Source: Anaerococcus rubeinfantis (lineage in GTDB: Bacteria; Bacillota; Clostridia; Tissierellales; Peptoniphilaceae). From it: a stretch of 64,000 nt of DNA. Made by a program: the position numbers and the translations under genes. How positions within the stretch are numbered: position 1 is the stretch's first letter; each line of letters starts with the position of its first letter. The stretch covers positions 1,395,722 through 1,459,721 of the forward strand of contig NZ_LN913016.1 of assembly GCF_001487145.1 (NCBI RefSeq). Reading direction: 5' to 3'. The notes beneath the pieces were generated by a model. The model did not search any database, was not told the DNA's origin, and saw only the letters and a list, made by a program, of their open reading frames with translations. Positions 8,898 through 16,521 of this stretch are shown piece after piece.

Positions 8898-9501
8898 AAA
8901 AATCCTTCCTTATTTTTTTCAAACACTCAAGCGCCTCAAGGCTTGCCATAATTGAAACGTAGGCAAGATAAAGGCCATCCTTTTTTGCGTCTGATTTAAA
9001 ATCACCAACCATAGTGATATTATTTATTTTTTTTACCTTAATATCTGAAATATCCCCAAGTCCTGCCATGCCCGATGCTGTAAAAAGAAATTTATTTTCT
9101 TTTTTTGAAAAATAATCAAAGGCCATAACCTTGGATTCTTTCTTGTCAAAAGCTTCAATAAAATAATCTGTTTTTCCAACAATTTCATCCATATTTTTTT
9201 CATCCAAATACATATTTTTTGCATGAACTTTTGTATAGGGAATGGTTTCTTCGATTATTTTTTTTGTTGCTAGGACTTTTTCTTTGCCTATATCAGAAAT
9301 TTTATAATTTTGCCTGTTTAAATTTGAATATTCAACCTTGTCAAAATCATACAAATAAATTTCTCCAATACCTGCTCTTGCCAAAATCATGGCAACATTT
9401 GAGCCAAGTCCCCCACAACCCAAAATTGAAACTTTAGAATTTTTAAATATTTGGTTATCATCATTTTTTTGTCTTTTTAAAATTTTATCTCTTAAATCCA
9501 A
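8887..9501 (-). CDS. thiF: Sulfur carrier protein ThiS adenylyltransferase
   Basis: ThiF activates the ThiS C-terminus by adenylation. The 204-residue protein is the compact clostridial form of the E1/MoeB/HesA fold, with [21 protein letters not shown] (nucleotide loop), [17 protein letters not shown] and a late ASGMAG segment. The zinc-binding CxxC pairs of longer ThiF/MoeB proteins are absent. I place the start at a TTG (9501), one base past the thiS stop, because the GGAGGGGG in the last thiS codons is at ideal spacing; a longer frame starting at 9546 would overlap thiS by 44 bases. Confidence 0.85.
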   Translation of the reverse strand: MDLRDKILKRQKNDDNQIFKNSKVSILGCGGLGSNVAMILARAGIGEIYLYDFDKVEYSNLNRQNYKISDIGKEKVLATKKIIEETIPYTKVHAKNMYLDEKNMDEIVGKTDYFIEAFDKKESKVMAFDYFSKKENKFLFTASGMAGLGDISDIKVKKINNITMVGDFKSDAKKDGLYLAYVSIMASLEALECLKKIRKDFYGR

Positions 9502-9502
9502 A

Positions 9503-9700
9503 TCAACCCCCTCCAACAAAGGAAAAAACTTCAACCTTATAGCCATCTTTTACAAGAAAATTTTTAAAATTTTCTCTTTTTACAAGCTCTTCGTTGACTT
9601 CGACAGCCACAAAGTGAGGATCAAATTTATTTTCTTTTAAAAATTCATACAAGGAAATTTTATTTTTTATTTTTACTTCCTTGCCATTTATTAAAACCAT
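9503..9700 (-). CDS. thiS: Sulfur carrier protein ThiS
   Basis: ThiS is the ubiquitin-like sulfur carrier for thiazole synthesis. The 65-residue product starts MVLINGKEVKIKN and ends FSFVGGG, the required C-terminal Gly-Gly. I use the ATG at 9700, five bases from AGGAGG; a GTG two codons earlier overlaps that ribosome site. It is the first gene of the thiamin operon and lies just 11 bases behind the run of eight U of an upstream riboswitch terminator. Confidence 0.92.
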   Translation of the reverse strand: MVLINGKEVKIKNKISLYEFLKENKFDPHFVAVEVNEELVKRENFKNFLVKDGYKVEVFSFVGGG

Positions 9701-9711
9701 ATTCACCTCCT

Positions 9712-9767
9712 AAAAAAAAGAACACAAATAGAAACCATACCCGAGGTGGTATGCCCCATTTGTGTTC
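9712..9767 (-). promoter_or_regulatory. HMP-PP (thiS-motif) riboswitch, terminator-embedded
   Basis: On the minus strand a 10-base-pair outer stem (GAACACAAAT with ATTTGTGTTC) encloses GGGGCATACCACCTCGGG and TATGG, and is followed at once by eight U and then the thiS ribosome site. This is the layout of the thiS-motif/HMP-PP riboswitch, whose aptamer is built into an intrinsic terminator. Binding of HMP-PP is reported to relieve termination, switching on thiazole genes when the pyrimidine half accumulates. Recognition is from memory of the motif and its position directly before thiS, not from a covariance-model search. Confidence 0.72.
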
Positions 9768-9801
9768 GACACATAGATAAATAGACATTTGCAGGATCAA
9801 A

Positions 9802-9823
9802 AAAAGACCCTTCACTAGGTTCT
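9802..9823 (-). terminator. Duplicated copy of the TPP-riboswitch terminator
   Basis: This is 21 of 22 identical to the hairpin at 9993-10014 (AAAAGACCCTTCACTAGG on the plus strand). The copy keeps the full U tract (seven U on the minus strand) but has one stem mismatch. The two copies flank the A-type element at 9824-9992 like a target duplication. Confidence 0.7.
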
Positions 9824-9992
9824 CAAATTGTTTACAAACCAAATTCCTAGCCCATTTCGAGCGAATGTAATGAGTCGAGAAATCTCATGAGATCTCTCCA
9901 TGCGTTCGTTTCACTCACTTAGTCGAGATGGGTCGTAGCGTAATTTTATTTTAAAATAAATAATAAATTACAAAATTGACTTTGTCTAAATT
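9824..9992. mobile_element. A-type miniature inverted-repeat element, copy 1
   Basis: This 169-bp element has ends CAAATTGTTTACAAAC and, inverted, AATTTAGACAAAGTCAA, degenerate forms of the CAGACTGTTGACAAA repeat seen in copies 2-4. Its core carries the shared arms (CCCATTTCGAGCG, GAGATCTCTCCATGCG, GTCGAGATGGGT). It is flanked by a 22-bp direct repeat consisting of the TPP-switch terminator and has no coding capacity. It separates the TPP riboswitch from the HMP-PP riboswitch, lengthening the thi leader. Confidence 0.75.
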
Positions 9993-10016
9993 AAAAGACC
10001 CTTCACTAGGGTCTTT
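9993..10016 (-). terminator. Terminator of the TPP riboswitch expression platform
   Basis: On the minus strand AGACCCT and AGGGTCT pair around AGTGA and are followed by TTTTAATTT. It lies about 20 bases past the aptamer, where a TPP-switch terminator is expected. Its U tract is short because the A-type element begins immediately after it. Confidence 0.75.
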
Positions 10017-10037
10017 AAACTTCTTTTATAAAATCAT

Positions 10038-10120
10038 CGCTTTCTTACGCAGGTTTTAACCTTTTCAAGTTTAAAGGGTTAATGGAAAATCCATCTCTCA
10101 GCCAAAAGCACCCCTAGCTA
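10038..10120 (-). promoter_or_regulatory. TPP riboswitch (thi box)
   Basis: The minus strand shows the conserved TPP aptamer segments in order: AGGGGTGC, GGCTGAGA, a variable stem, AACCCTTT, AACTTGA, GGTTAAAACCTGCGTAAG and GAAAG. It begins at the predicted transcription start and is followed by the terminator at 9993-10016. It should shut off the thiS-F-G-H-W-M-E operon when thiamin pyrophosphate is high. Confidence 0.93.
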
Positions 10121-10126
10121 TTTTTA

Positions 10127-10154
10127 TTATAGGACAAATTTATTTAATTTGCAA
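10127..10154 (-). promoter_or_regulatory. Promoter of the thiamin operon
   Basis: TTGCAA (10149-10154) and TATAAT (10127-10132) are separated by 16 bases on the minus strand, placing the start at the first bases of the TPP aptamer. Confidence 0.65.
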
Positions 10155-10166
10155 AATTTTTTAAAA

Positions 10167-11507
10167 TCACCTTTCATCCATTGATAAATATTTTTTTGTT
10201 TGGCTCAAGGACTTATAGGCTGGTCTTATTATTTTTGAATCTTCAATTTGTTCAAGCCTGTGAGCTGACCAACCGACTGTTCTTGCTATGGCAAAAATTG
10301 GAATATATAAATCTTTTGGAATATCTAACATTTCATAGCAAAATCCTGAATACAAATCTACATTTGCACAAATTGGATAAGACTTATTGAGTCTTTCCAT
10401 CAAAATTTCTCCCCCAATTTTTTCAATTTTTTCTATAAATTCAAAATCTTTTTCTCGATTTTTAATTTTTGAAAGCTCTCTTGCCTTATCTTTCAACAAA
10501 ACTGCCCTTGGATCTGAAAGGGTATAAACTGCATGGCCCAAACCATAAATCAAACCCTTTTTATCAAAGGCCTTTTTGTCCAAAATTTTCTCCAAATATT
10601 CTTTTATTTCTTTTTCATCTTCTATATTTTGTAAATTTCCCCTAATATTTTCAAGCATTAGGCTTACTTTTAAATTTGCTCCCCCGTGCCTTGGGCCTTT
10701 GAGGGAACCAAGTCCTGTAGAAATTGCAGAATATGTATCAGTTCCTGATGATGAAACTACGTGGGTTGCAAAGGCTGAATTGTTTCCTCCTCCGTGTTCT
10801 GCATGAATTATTAATAATAAATCCAAAATTTCAGCCTCTTCTTTTTTATATTTTTGGTCTGCCCTTAACATTGAAAGAATATTTTCAGCAATTGACTTAT
10901 TTTCATCTTGGTTATGAATTATCAAAGATTTTCCATCAAAATTGTGGATTTTTGCTTGGTAGGAATAAATTGCAATTATGGGCATTTTTGAAATTAAAGA
11001 AAGTGATTGGGCCAAAACATTTAAAGTATCAGTATCATCTGGATTATTATCGTAAGAATAAAGGGCAAGAACTGATCTCATCATTATGTTCATGATATTA
11101 TTTCCCGGAAGATTTAAGATTGTATCTTCAAAAAATTTGTTTAGAAGCTTTCTTTCTTCAACAAGGATATTTTTAAAATCCTCAATTTCTTTTTTATTTG
11201 GAAGTTTATTAAATAATAAAAGATAGATTACTTCTTCAAATCCAAGCCTTTTTGTCTTATTAAAATCAGCGACCATGCTGGTTAAAGGAAATCCTCTATA
11301 AAAAAGTTCCCCATCTTTTGGAATTTTTTCTCCATTTTCAATTTTATAACCAAAAACATCCCCGACCTTGGTCACTCCAACCAAGACTCCGGTTCCATTT
11401 TTATTTCTAAGCCCTCTTTTTATGGAAAATTTATCGTAAATCTCCTTTTCGATTGTATTTTCCTTTTTTATTTCTTTTGAAAGGGATTTTAATTTCTTTT
11501 TATCCAT
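10167..11507 (-). CDS. Citrate synthase
   Basis: The enzyme condenses oxaloacetate and acetyl-CoA. The 446-residue protein has the catalytic signatures AEHGGGNNSAFATHVV (first histidine), LKGPRHGGANLKV, GLGHAVYTLSDPRA (second histidine) and FAIARTVGWSAHRLEQ near the C-terminus. It is the si-type, not the Re-citrate synthase common in clostridia. It is the last gene of an operon with aconitase and isocitrate dehydrogenase, separated by one or two bases, so the set makes 2-oxoglutarate for glutamate rather than a full cycle. ATG follows GAGGCCTAAG. Confidence 0.92.
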   Translation of the reverse strand: MDKKKLKSLSKEIKKENTIEKEIYDKFSIKRGLRNKNGTGVLVGVTKVGDVFGYKIENGEKIPKDGELFYRGFPLTSMVADFNKTKRLGFEEVIYLLLFNKLPNKKEIEDFKNILVEERKLLNKFFEDTILNLPGNNIMNIMMRSVLALYSYDNNPDDTDTLNVLAQSLSLISKMPIIAIYSYQAKIHNFDGKSLIIHNQDENKSIAENILSMLRADQKYKKEEAEILDLLLIIHAEHGGGNNSAFATHVVSSSGTDTYSAISTGLGSLKGPRHGGANLKVSLMLENIRGNLQNIEDEKEIKEYLEKILDKKAFDKKGLIYGLGHAVYTLSDPRAVLLKDKARELSKIKNREKDFEFIEKIEKIGGEILMERLNKSYPICANVDLYSGFCYEMLDIPKDLYIPIFAIARTVGWSAHRLEQIEDSKIIRPAYKSLSQTKKYLSMDER

Positions 11508-11508
11508 C

Positions 11509-12507
11509 TTAGGCCTCCAAATTTTTAATTATTTCTTGGGTGATTTTTTCCAAACTTGCATCTCCTCCCAAATCTTTTGTATGGTTTTTCTTATCTTCCA
11601 TTGTCTTTTCAATAGATTTTCTTAATTTTTTGGACAAATTTCCTTCCCCAATATCATCAAGCATAAGAGATGCTGTAAGTAAAATTGCAATAGGATTTGC
11701 CAAATTTTTCCCAGCAATATCAGGAGCAGAACCATGAACAGATTCATAAATTGAAATATCCTCTCCCTTATTTACTCCAGGAACTAAACCAAGTCCCCCA
11801 ACAAGGCCTGCCCCCAAATCTGACAAAATATCCCCATATAAATTTTCAGTAACAAGGACGTCAAATTTATTAGGATTTTGAACCATTTGCATGGCAGTAT
11901 TATCAACCAAAAGTTCTTCAAATTCTATATTTGGGAAAGAATTGGAAGTTTCTCGCCCAACATTTAAAAACAAACCGTCAGTAAATTTCATTATATTTGC
12001 CTTGGTAACTATGGTTACTTTTTTCCTATTAAATTTTTGGGCGTACTCAAAGGCAGCTTTTATAATTCTTTCAGATTTTTTTCGTGTTATGACCTTTATT
12101 GAATGAAATTCATCATCAGAAATTTTTTCTTCAAGCCCCATATACAAATCTTCAGTATTTTCTCTGAAAATTACCATATCAACATTTTCATATTTTGTTT
12201 TAATATTTTTGATTGATTTTATTGGCCTAATATTTGCAAAAAGATCGTATTTTTTCCTAAGTTCAACATTAATTGACCTAAAACCATGGCCAATTGGGGT
12301 TGTGATTGGGCCTTTAATGGCAATTTTATTTTTTTCAATTGATTTAAAAACATCATCTGGTATAAAGGTATTTTCTTTTTCAAAAACGCTCGCTCCAGCA
12401 TTTACTTCTTCAAATTCAACCTTTGAACCCAAGGCCTTTAAAACTTTTTTCATAGAATCGCAAATTTCTGGACCGATTCCATCTCCTTTTATTAAAGTTA
12501 CTTTCAT
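11509..12507 (-). CDS. Isocitrate dehydrogenase (NAD-type, short form)
   Basis: This is a beta-decarboxylating dehydrogenase of 332 residues. Motifs are KGDGIGPEICDSM, ITTPIGHGFRSINVELRKK, FRENTEDLYMGLE (isocitrate-binding region), TKANIMKFTDGLF and DILSDLGAGLVGGLGLVPG, followed by HGSAPDIAGKNLANP. The short length and sequence fit the NAD-dependent class. Homoisocitrate or isopropylmalate dehydrogenase is the main alternative, but linkage to citrate synthase and aconitase favours isocitrate. Confidence 0.87.
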   Translation of the reverse strand: MKVTLIKGDGIGPEICDSMKKVLKALGSKVEFEEVNAGASVFEKENTFIPDDVFKSIEKNKIAIKGPITTPIGHGFRSINVELRKKYDLFANIRPIKSIKNIKTKYENVDMVIFRENTEDLYMGLEEKISDDEFHSIKVITRKKSERIIKAAFEYAQKFNRKKVTIVTKANIMKFTDGLFLNVGRETSNSFPNIEFEELLVDNTAMQMVQNPNKFDVLVTENLYGDILSDLGAGLVGGLGLVPGVNKGEDISIYESVHGSAPDIAGKNLANPIAILLTASLMLDDIGEGNLSKKLRKSIEKTMEDKKNHTKDLGGDASLEKITQEIIKNLEA

Positions 12508-12509
12508 AC

Positions 12510-14441
12510 TTACTCCAATTCTAAATTTTTGGCATAATTTATATATCCGCCCATTTTTAAAATTTCAATTTCTCTTTTTGAAAATTCGCCTTTAACTTTT
12601 ATTTCTATATCCTTATCCAAATCTTTTAAAATAAATTTTCCACTTTCCAAAGACTTATCTATATTTTTTATTTGAATATTATCAAATTCAGACAATTTTT
12701 CATAATCTTTTTCATTTTCAAATTCTAGTGGCAAGATTGCATTGTTAATCAAATTTGACCTGTGGATTCTTGCAAAAGATTTGGCAATAACCGCCTTTAT
12801 ATTCAAATACAAAGGAATAAGGGCAGCGTGTTCTCTTGATGAGCCTTGACCATAATTTACACCCGCAACAATTACTCCACCAGAATTTTCCTCTGCTCTT
12901 TTTTTGAAATCATCGATTTTTGTTGTAAAGGCAAATTCTGATAAGTATTCTATATTTGACCTAAATGGCAAAAGTCTAGCATTTGATGGGCAAATATCAT
13001 CAGTCGTAATTCCATCGCCTGCCTTATAAATTATTTTTGAATTTATTTCAGAAACTGAACTTGCCTTTGGAAATGGCTTAATATTTTTCCCTTTTACAGT
13101 TTCTTTAATTCTTTTTGATAAATCTTCTTCCCTTTTTATAAAATAAGCATCAGTGTGGTCAAAAATAATATTTTCTTCAAAATCTTTTTTAAAACGAGCA
13201 TCTTTAGGATTTGATATGTAGCCATTTATGGCAGAAATCGCACAAGTTTCTGGACTTGCCAAATAAATTTTAGCATCAATTGTCCCAGATCTTCCCTTAA
13301 AATTTCTATTAAAAGACCTTAGAGAAATTCCGCCAGCTTTTGGAGCTTGGCCCATGCCGATACAAGGCCCACAACCCGATTCCAAAATCCTCGCTCCAGC
13401 CTTAATCATTTTTGCAAGGGCCCCGTTTTCTGATAATTTTTCCAAAATTGTGGCAGATCCAGGACTAATTACAAGAGAAACATCAGGATGAACTTTTTTT
13501 CCGTCAAGAATTGAAGCAACTTTCATCATATCCATATAAGATGAATTGGTACAAGATCCGATTGCAACTTGGTCGATTTTTACTTTCTCCATTTCAGAAA
13601 TTTTTTGGTATTGGTCTGGAAAATGAGGCCTTGCCACAGCAGGTTCGATTTTTTCCAAATCAATTTCCATGATTTCATCATAAAAAGCATCCTCGTCTGC
13701 TTCTAATTTTTTATAATCTTCTTTTCTATTTTGACTTTTTAAATATTTTAAAGTGTTTTCATCAGATGGAAAAATTGAAGTCGTCGCCCCAAGTTCTGCT
13801 CCCATATTACAAATTGTCGCCCTGTCTGTTACTGACAAAGATTTTACACCTTCTCCAGAATATTCCATTATATATCCAGTTCCGCCTTTTACAGATAATT
13901 TCCCCAAAATATATAAAATTAAATCCTTGGCATTTACATAATCTTTCAAAGAATTTTTAAGACTAATATTATAAATTTTTGGAACCTTTACAAAATAAAA
14001 TCCCTTTGCCATAGCAACTGCAACATCAAGACCACCTGCTCCGATTGCAATTTGACCCAAGGCACAGCCCGTTGGAGTGTGAGAATCAGAACCCAACAAA
14101 GTTTTTCCAGGCTTTCCAAATTGTTCCAAATGAACTTGGTGGCAAATTCCACAGCCAGCTTTTGAAAAAGTTATGCCAAATTTATTAGCAGCAGATTTTA
14201 TAAACTCATGGTCGTCAGCATTTTCAAATCCCTCTTGTAAAATATTGTGGTCTATGTAGGCGAGAGATTTTTCAGTTTTTACATCCTCAATGTCCATAGC
14301 TTCAAGTTGTAAATAAGCCATGGTTCCCGTAGAATCTTGAGTTAAAGTTTGGTCAATTTTAATAGCAATTTCATTTCCAGTTTTTATTTCACCTTGTAAA
14401 AGATGATTTTCTAAAATTTTTATAGCTAATGATTTTTTCAT
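12510..14441 (-). CDS. Aconitate hydratase
   Basis: Aconitase isomerises citrate to isocitrate with a [4Fe-4S] cluster. The 643-residue protein is the shorter (mitochondrial-like/bacterial-archaeal) form. Visible are LLGSDSHTPTGCALGQIAIGAGG, the first cluster cysteine in AIGSCTNSSYMDMM, the two others in ESGCGPCIGMGQAP, and the C-terminal swivel domain with YGQGSSREHAAL and SFARIHRSNLINN. It is first in the three-gene operon, with AAGGAG before the ATG and a promoter 40 bases upstream. Confidence 0.93.
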   Translation of the reverse strand: MKKSLAIKILENHLLQGEIKTGNEIAIKIDQTLTQDSTGTMAYLQLEAMDIEDVKTEKSLAYIDHNILQEGFENADDHEFIKSAANKFGITFSKAGCGICHQVHLEQFGKPGKTLLGSDSHTPTGCALGQIAIGAGGLDVAVAMAKGFYFVKVPKIYNISLKNSLKDYVNAKDLILYILGKLSVKGGTGYIMEYSGEGVKSLSVTDRATICNMGAELGATTSIFPSDENTLKYLKSQNRKEDYKKLEADEDAFYDEIMEIDLEKIEPAVARPHFPDQYQKISEMEKVKIDQVAIGSCTNSSYMDMMKVASILDGKKVHPDVSLVISPGSATILEKLSENGALAKMIKAGARILESGCGPCIGMGQAPKAGGISLRSFNRNFKGRSGTIDAKIYLASPETCAISAINGYISNPKDARFKKDFEENIIFDHTDAYFIKREEDLSKRIKETVKGKNIKPFPKASSVSEINSKIIYKAGDGITTDDICPSNARLLPFRSNIEYLSEFAFTTKIDDFKKRAEENSGGVIVAGVNYGQGSSREHAALIPLYLNIKAVIAKSFARIHRSNLINNAILPLEFENEKDYEKLSEFDNIQIKNIDKSLESGKFILKDLDKDIEIKVKGEFSKREIEILKMGGYINYAKNLELE

Positions 14442-14475
14442 TTAATACTCCTTACTTTACTATATTATTGTAATA

Positions 14476-14504
14476 ATTATACACTGAAGTAAAATAATTT
14501 CCAA
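14476..14504 (-). promoter_or_regulatory. Promoter of the aconitase operon
   Basis: On the minus strand TTGGAA and TATAAT are separated by 17 bases, with the start about 30 bases before the aconitase ATG. The -35 box overlaps the U tract of the terminator at 14503-14529. Confidence 0.65.
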
Positions 14505-14529
14505 AAAAATATCCCACAAATTGTGAGAT
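14503..14529 (-). terminator. Intrinsic terminator before the aconitase operon
   Basis: ATCTCACAA and TTGTGGGAT form a near-perfect hairpin followed by seven T on the minus strand. It would stop transcription leaving the repeat array from the proC side. Confidence 0.7.
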
Positions 14530-14632
14530 AAGATTAGAATTTCAAATTGTAAAAAGTTAAAAATTAAAATATCTATTAATGATAATTCGAAGAAAAAATA
14601 AATCAAAATTAAAGTCAATAAAAGAGATCTCT

Positions 14633-15116
14633 CCACAAGGTCGAGATGGGGAATTATTTGATATTTCTAATTACTTAAGTTTTTAATTTGATTTTTATTT
14701 TATTATTTTCTTAATTATCTAAATCCTATAATAATACAAACCGAAGAAAAACCCATCTCGAGCGACAGTCGAGAGATCTCATAAGTTAAACTTTGATTTA
14801 TAATTTTACTTGTTCCTTGAGATTTCTCCGCATGGTCGAAATTGTAATGTTTTGATGTTTTATTTGCTAAAGGTTAAATTTAATTATACTTATTATTTTT
14901 TAGAGATCTCTCCACTCCCTCCAGTCGGTCGAGATGGGTTATTGTTTGATTTTATTAATTGCTAAAGGTTTTATAATTGAATTATCAATATTTTAAAATT
15001 CATTAATCTATAATTTGAAAAATTTTTAAATTAAAATTTTAAAAAATATTATTTTATACTTCAGTGATTAAATCCATAAAAAATTAACCCATCTCGAGCC
15101 TAGTCGAGAGATCTCT
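14633..15116. repeat. Array of two B-type palindromic elements
   Basis: The first unit is about 14633-14780 (starts AGAGATCTCTCCACAAGG, ends GCGACAGTCGAGAGATCTC). The second is about 14902-15116 (starts AGAGATCTCTCCACTCCC, ends GCCTAGTCGAGAGATCTCT). A degenerate half-unit lies at about 14815-14848. The ends are inverted repeats of about 30 bp. No gene is visible in the 745 bases between aconitase and proC; the array lies between two terminators. Confidence 0.78.
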
Positions 15117-15132
15117 GAATTATTTTTGCTGG

Positions 15133-15184
15133 TAAAAAAATAAATTCATGGAAAATTTTATTCTAAAAAATTCCCATGAATTTA
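15133..15184 (-). terminator. Intrinsic terminator of proC
   Basis: On the minus strand TAAATTCATGG and CCATGAATTTA pair and are followed by TTTTTTT, right after the proC stop codon. Confidence 0.8.
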
Positions 15185-15186
15185 AC

Positions 15187-15954
15187 TTACATATTCCTAG
15201 CCTTATTAAAAGAAGCCTCAACCGCCTTTATTAATCCTACCCTAAAATTATTTTCTTCCAAGGCCTTTACGCCCTCGATTGTTGTTCCTTTTGGACTTGT
15301 TACCTTATCTTTTAAATATCCCGGATGATCTCCTGATTCTTCCATTAATTTTGCAGATCCTATTATGGTTTGGGCGATTAATTTATAAGAAATATCTCTT
15401 TTAAGTCCACACAAAACAGCCCCATCGGACAAGCCTTCTATAAATAAATCTACAAAAGCAGGCAGACAACCATTTACAATACTTGCTGCATCAAATTGAT
15501 TTTCGTCAATTTTTATAGCCTTTCCAAATGATGAAAAAATTTCCAAAACATTTGAAAATTCACCATCACTCACATTTGAATTTGGGCAAAGAATTGACAT
15601 CCCTTCCCCAACAGATGCAGGAGTATTTGGCATGGTCATGACAATTTTTTTGTCAGATCCCAATAAATTTTCAAGTTTTTCAAGAGTAAAACCTGCAGCA
15701 ATTGAAACAAAGACTTTATTTTCTAACAAATCTTTTATTTCATCAATCACTTCTTTATAATAATTTGGTTTTACAGCCAAAATTATATAATCAGAATTTT
15801 CTACGACTTTCCTATTTTCCATTATAGAAACTTCTTTATCCTTAAAAAATTCTAAATTTGATCCCCTATTAGATAAAAAAAGTTCATTTTGACCCAAAAG
15901 TCCTTTAGAAATAGCAGAACCCATGTTGCCAATGCCGATAATACCAATTTTCAT
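15187..15954 (-). CDS. proC: Pyrroline-5-carboxylate reductase
   Basis: ProC performs the last step of proline synthesis. The 255-residue protein has the Rossmann start KIGIIGIGNMGSAISKGL, VILAVKPNYYKEV-like segment (ILAVKPN), VSIAAGFTLEKLE, MTMPNTPASVGEGMS, and the C-terminal signature HPGYLKDKVTSPKGTTIEGV. ATG follows AAGGAGGAAAT. It is separated from proBA by a large palindromic repeat and is probably its own transcription unit or read through from proA. Confidence 0.94.
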   Translation of the reverse strand: MKIGIIGIGNMGSAISKGLLGQNELFLSNRGSNLEFFKDKEVSIMENRKVVENSDYIILAVKPNYYKEVIDEIKDLLENKVFVSIAAGFTLEKLENLLGSDKKIVMTMPNTPASVGEGMSILCPNSNVSDGEFSNVLEIFSSFGKAIKIDENQFDAASIVNGCLPAFVDLFIEGLSDGAVLCGLKRDISYKLIAQTIIGSAKLMEESGDHPGYLKDKVTSPKGTTIEGVKALEENNFRVGLIKAVEASFNKARNM

Positions 15955-16015
15955 ATTTCCTCCTTATAGAAAAATATATTATTTATCTTAAAATTAATCA
16001 TTTATTAAATTTATA

Positions 16016-16460
16016 CTTCGTAAACTTAGGGCGGAAGGAACAGGGGACTTCCGATTGTCCCCTTTTTCCTTCCCCCTAAGGACCCCCATCTTTATAACCC
16101 CTTAACCGGCCCTTGCAGGGAGCAAAATTAGAAAGAAACTTGCGTTTCTTTCGTTTTTTAATTTGATTATCCAAATTTAATAAAGATAAGTACCCAAAAT
16201 AAATAAATTCTAAGTTCATTAAAAGAGAAAAAATAACTCACTAACGTTCAAACAATTTTTTCTCTAATAATGAACTTGAATTTATAATTATTTTTAAACA
16301 ATACTCAGCCTTTAAAAACTTGAAAGAAGCGTAAGCTTCTTACAAAACTAGCTCCATGCAATGGTCGGTTGCAGGGGGGCAAAAAAGTGGGGGTCGTTAG
16401 GGGGAGGAAAAAGGGGGAGAATCGAAACTCCCCCATTTCCTCCGCCCTAACATTACGAAG
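16016..16460. repeat. 445-bp GC-rich palindromic element
   Basis: Two arms of about 140 bases (16016-16165 and 16318-16460) are inverted copies: each starts CTTCGTAA and then TTAGGGCGGA, has a G-run hairpin (for example GGGGACTTCC/TTGTCCCC), CCCCCTAA, a GACCCCCA box and a hairpin of the AAGAAACTTGCGTTTCTT type. A second inverted repeat sits at the centre (AAGTTCATTA/TAATGAACTT). The arms are far richer in G+C than their surroundings. No gene is supported; a frame inside the right arm is only a shadow. It fills the proC-proA gap. Confidence 0.8.
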
Positions 16461-16521
16461 AATTATTTTTATATAATAATTTATTATAAAATCCAAATTT
16501 CTAAAATAATCTTAAAAAAGA

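Noticed and set aside
9660-9842. A 60-codon minus-strand frame across the thi leader.
   Set aside because: It crosses the HMP-PP riboswitch hairpin and the terminator copy and has no ribosome site.
16305-16496. A 63-codon minus-strand frame.
   Set aside because: It lies inside the right arm of the 445-bp palindrome and has repeat composition, not protein features.
15955-16521. A sortase or pilus-assembly gene to accompany the adhesin anywhere in the window.
   Set aside because: No frame with a sortase TLxTC-type motif was found; anchoring must depend on a sortase encoded elsewhere.
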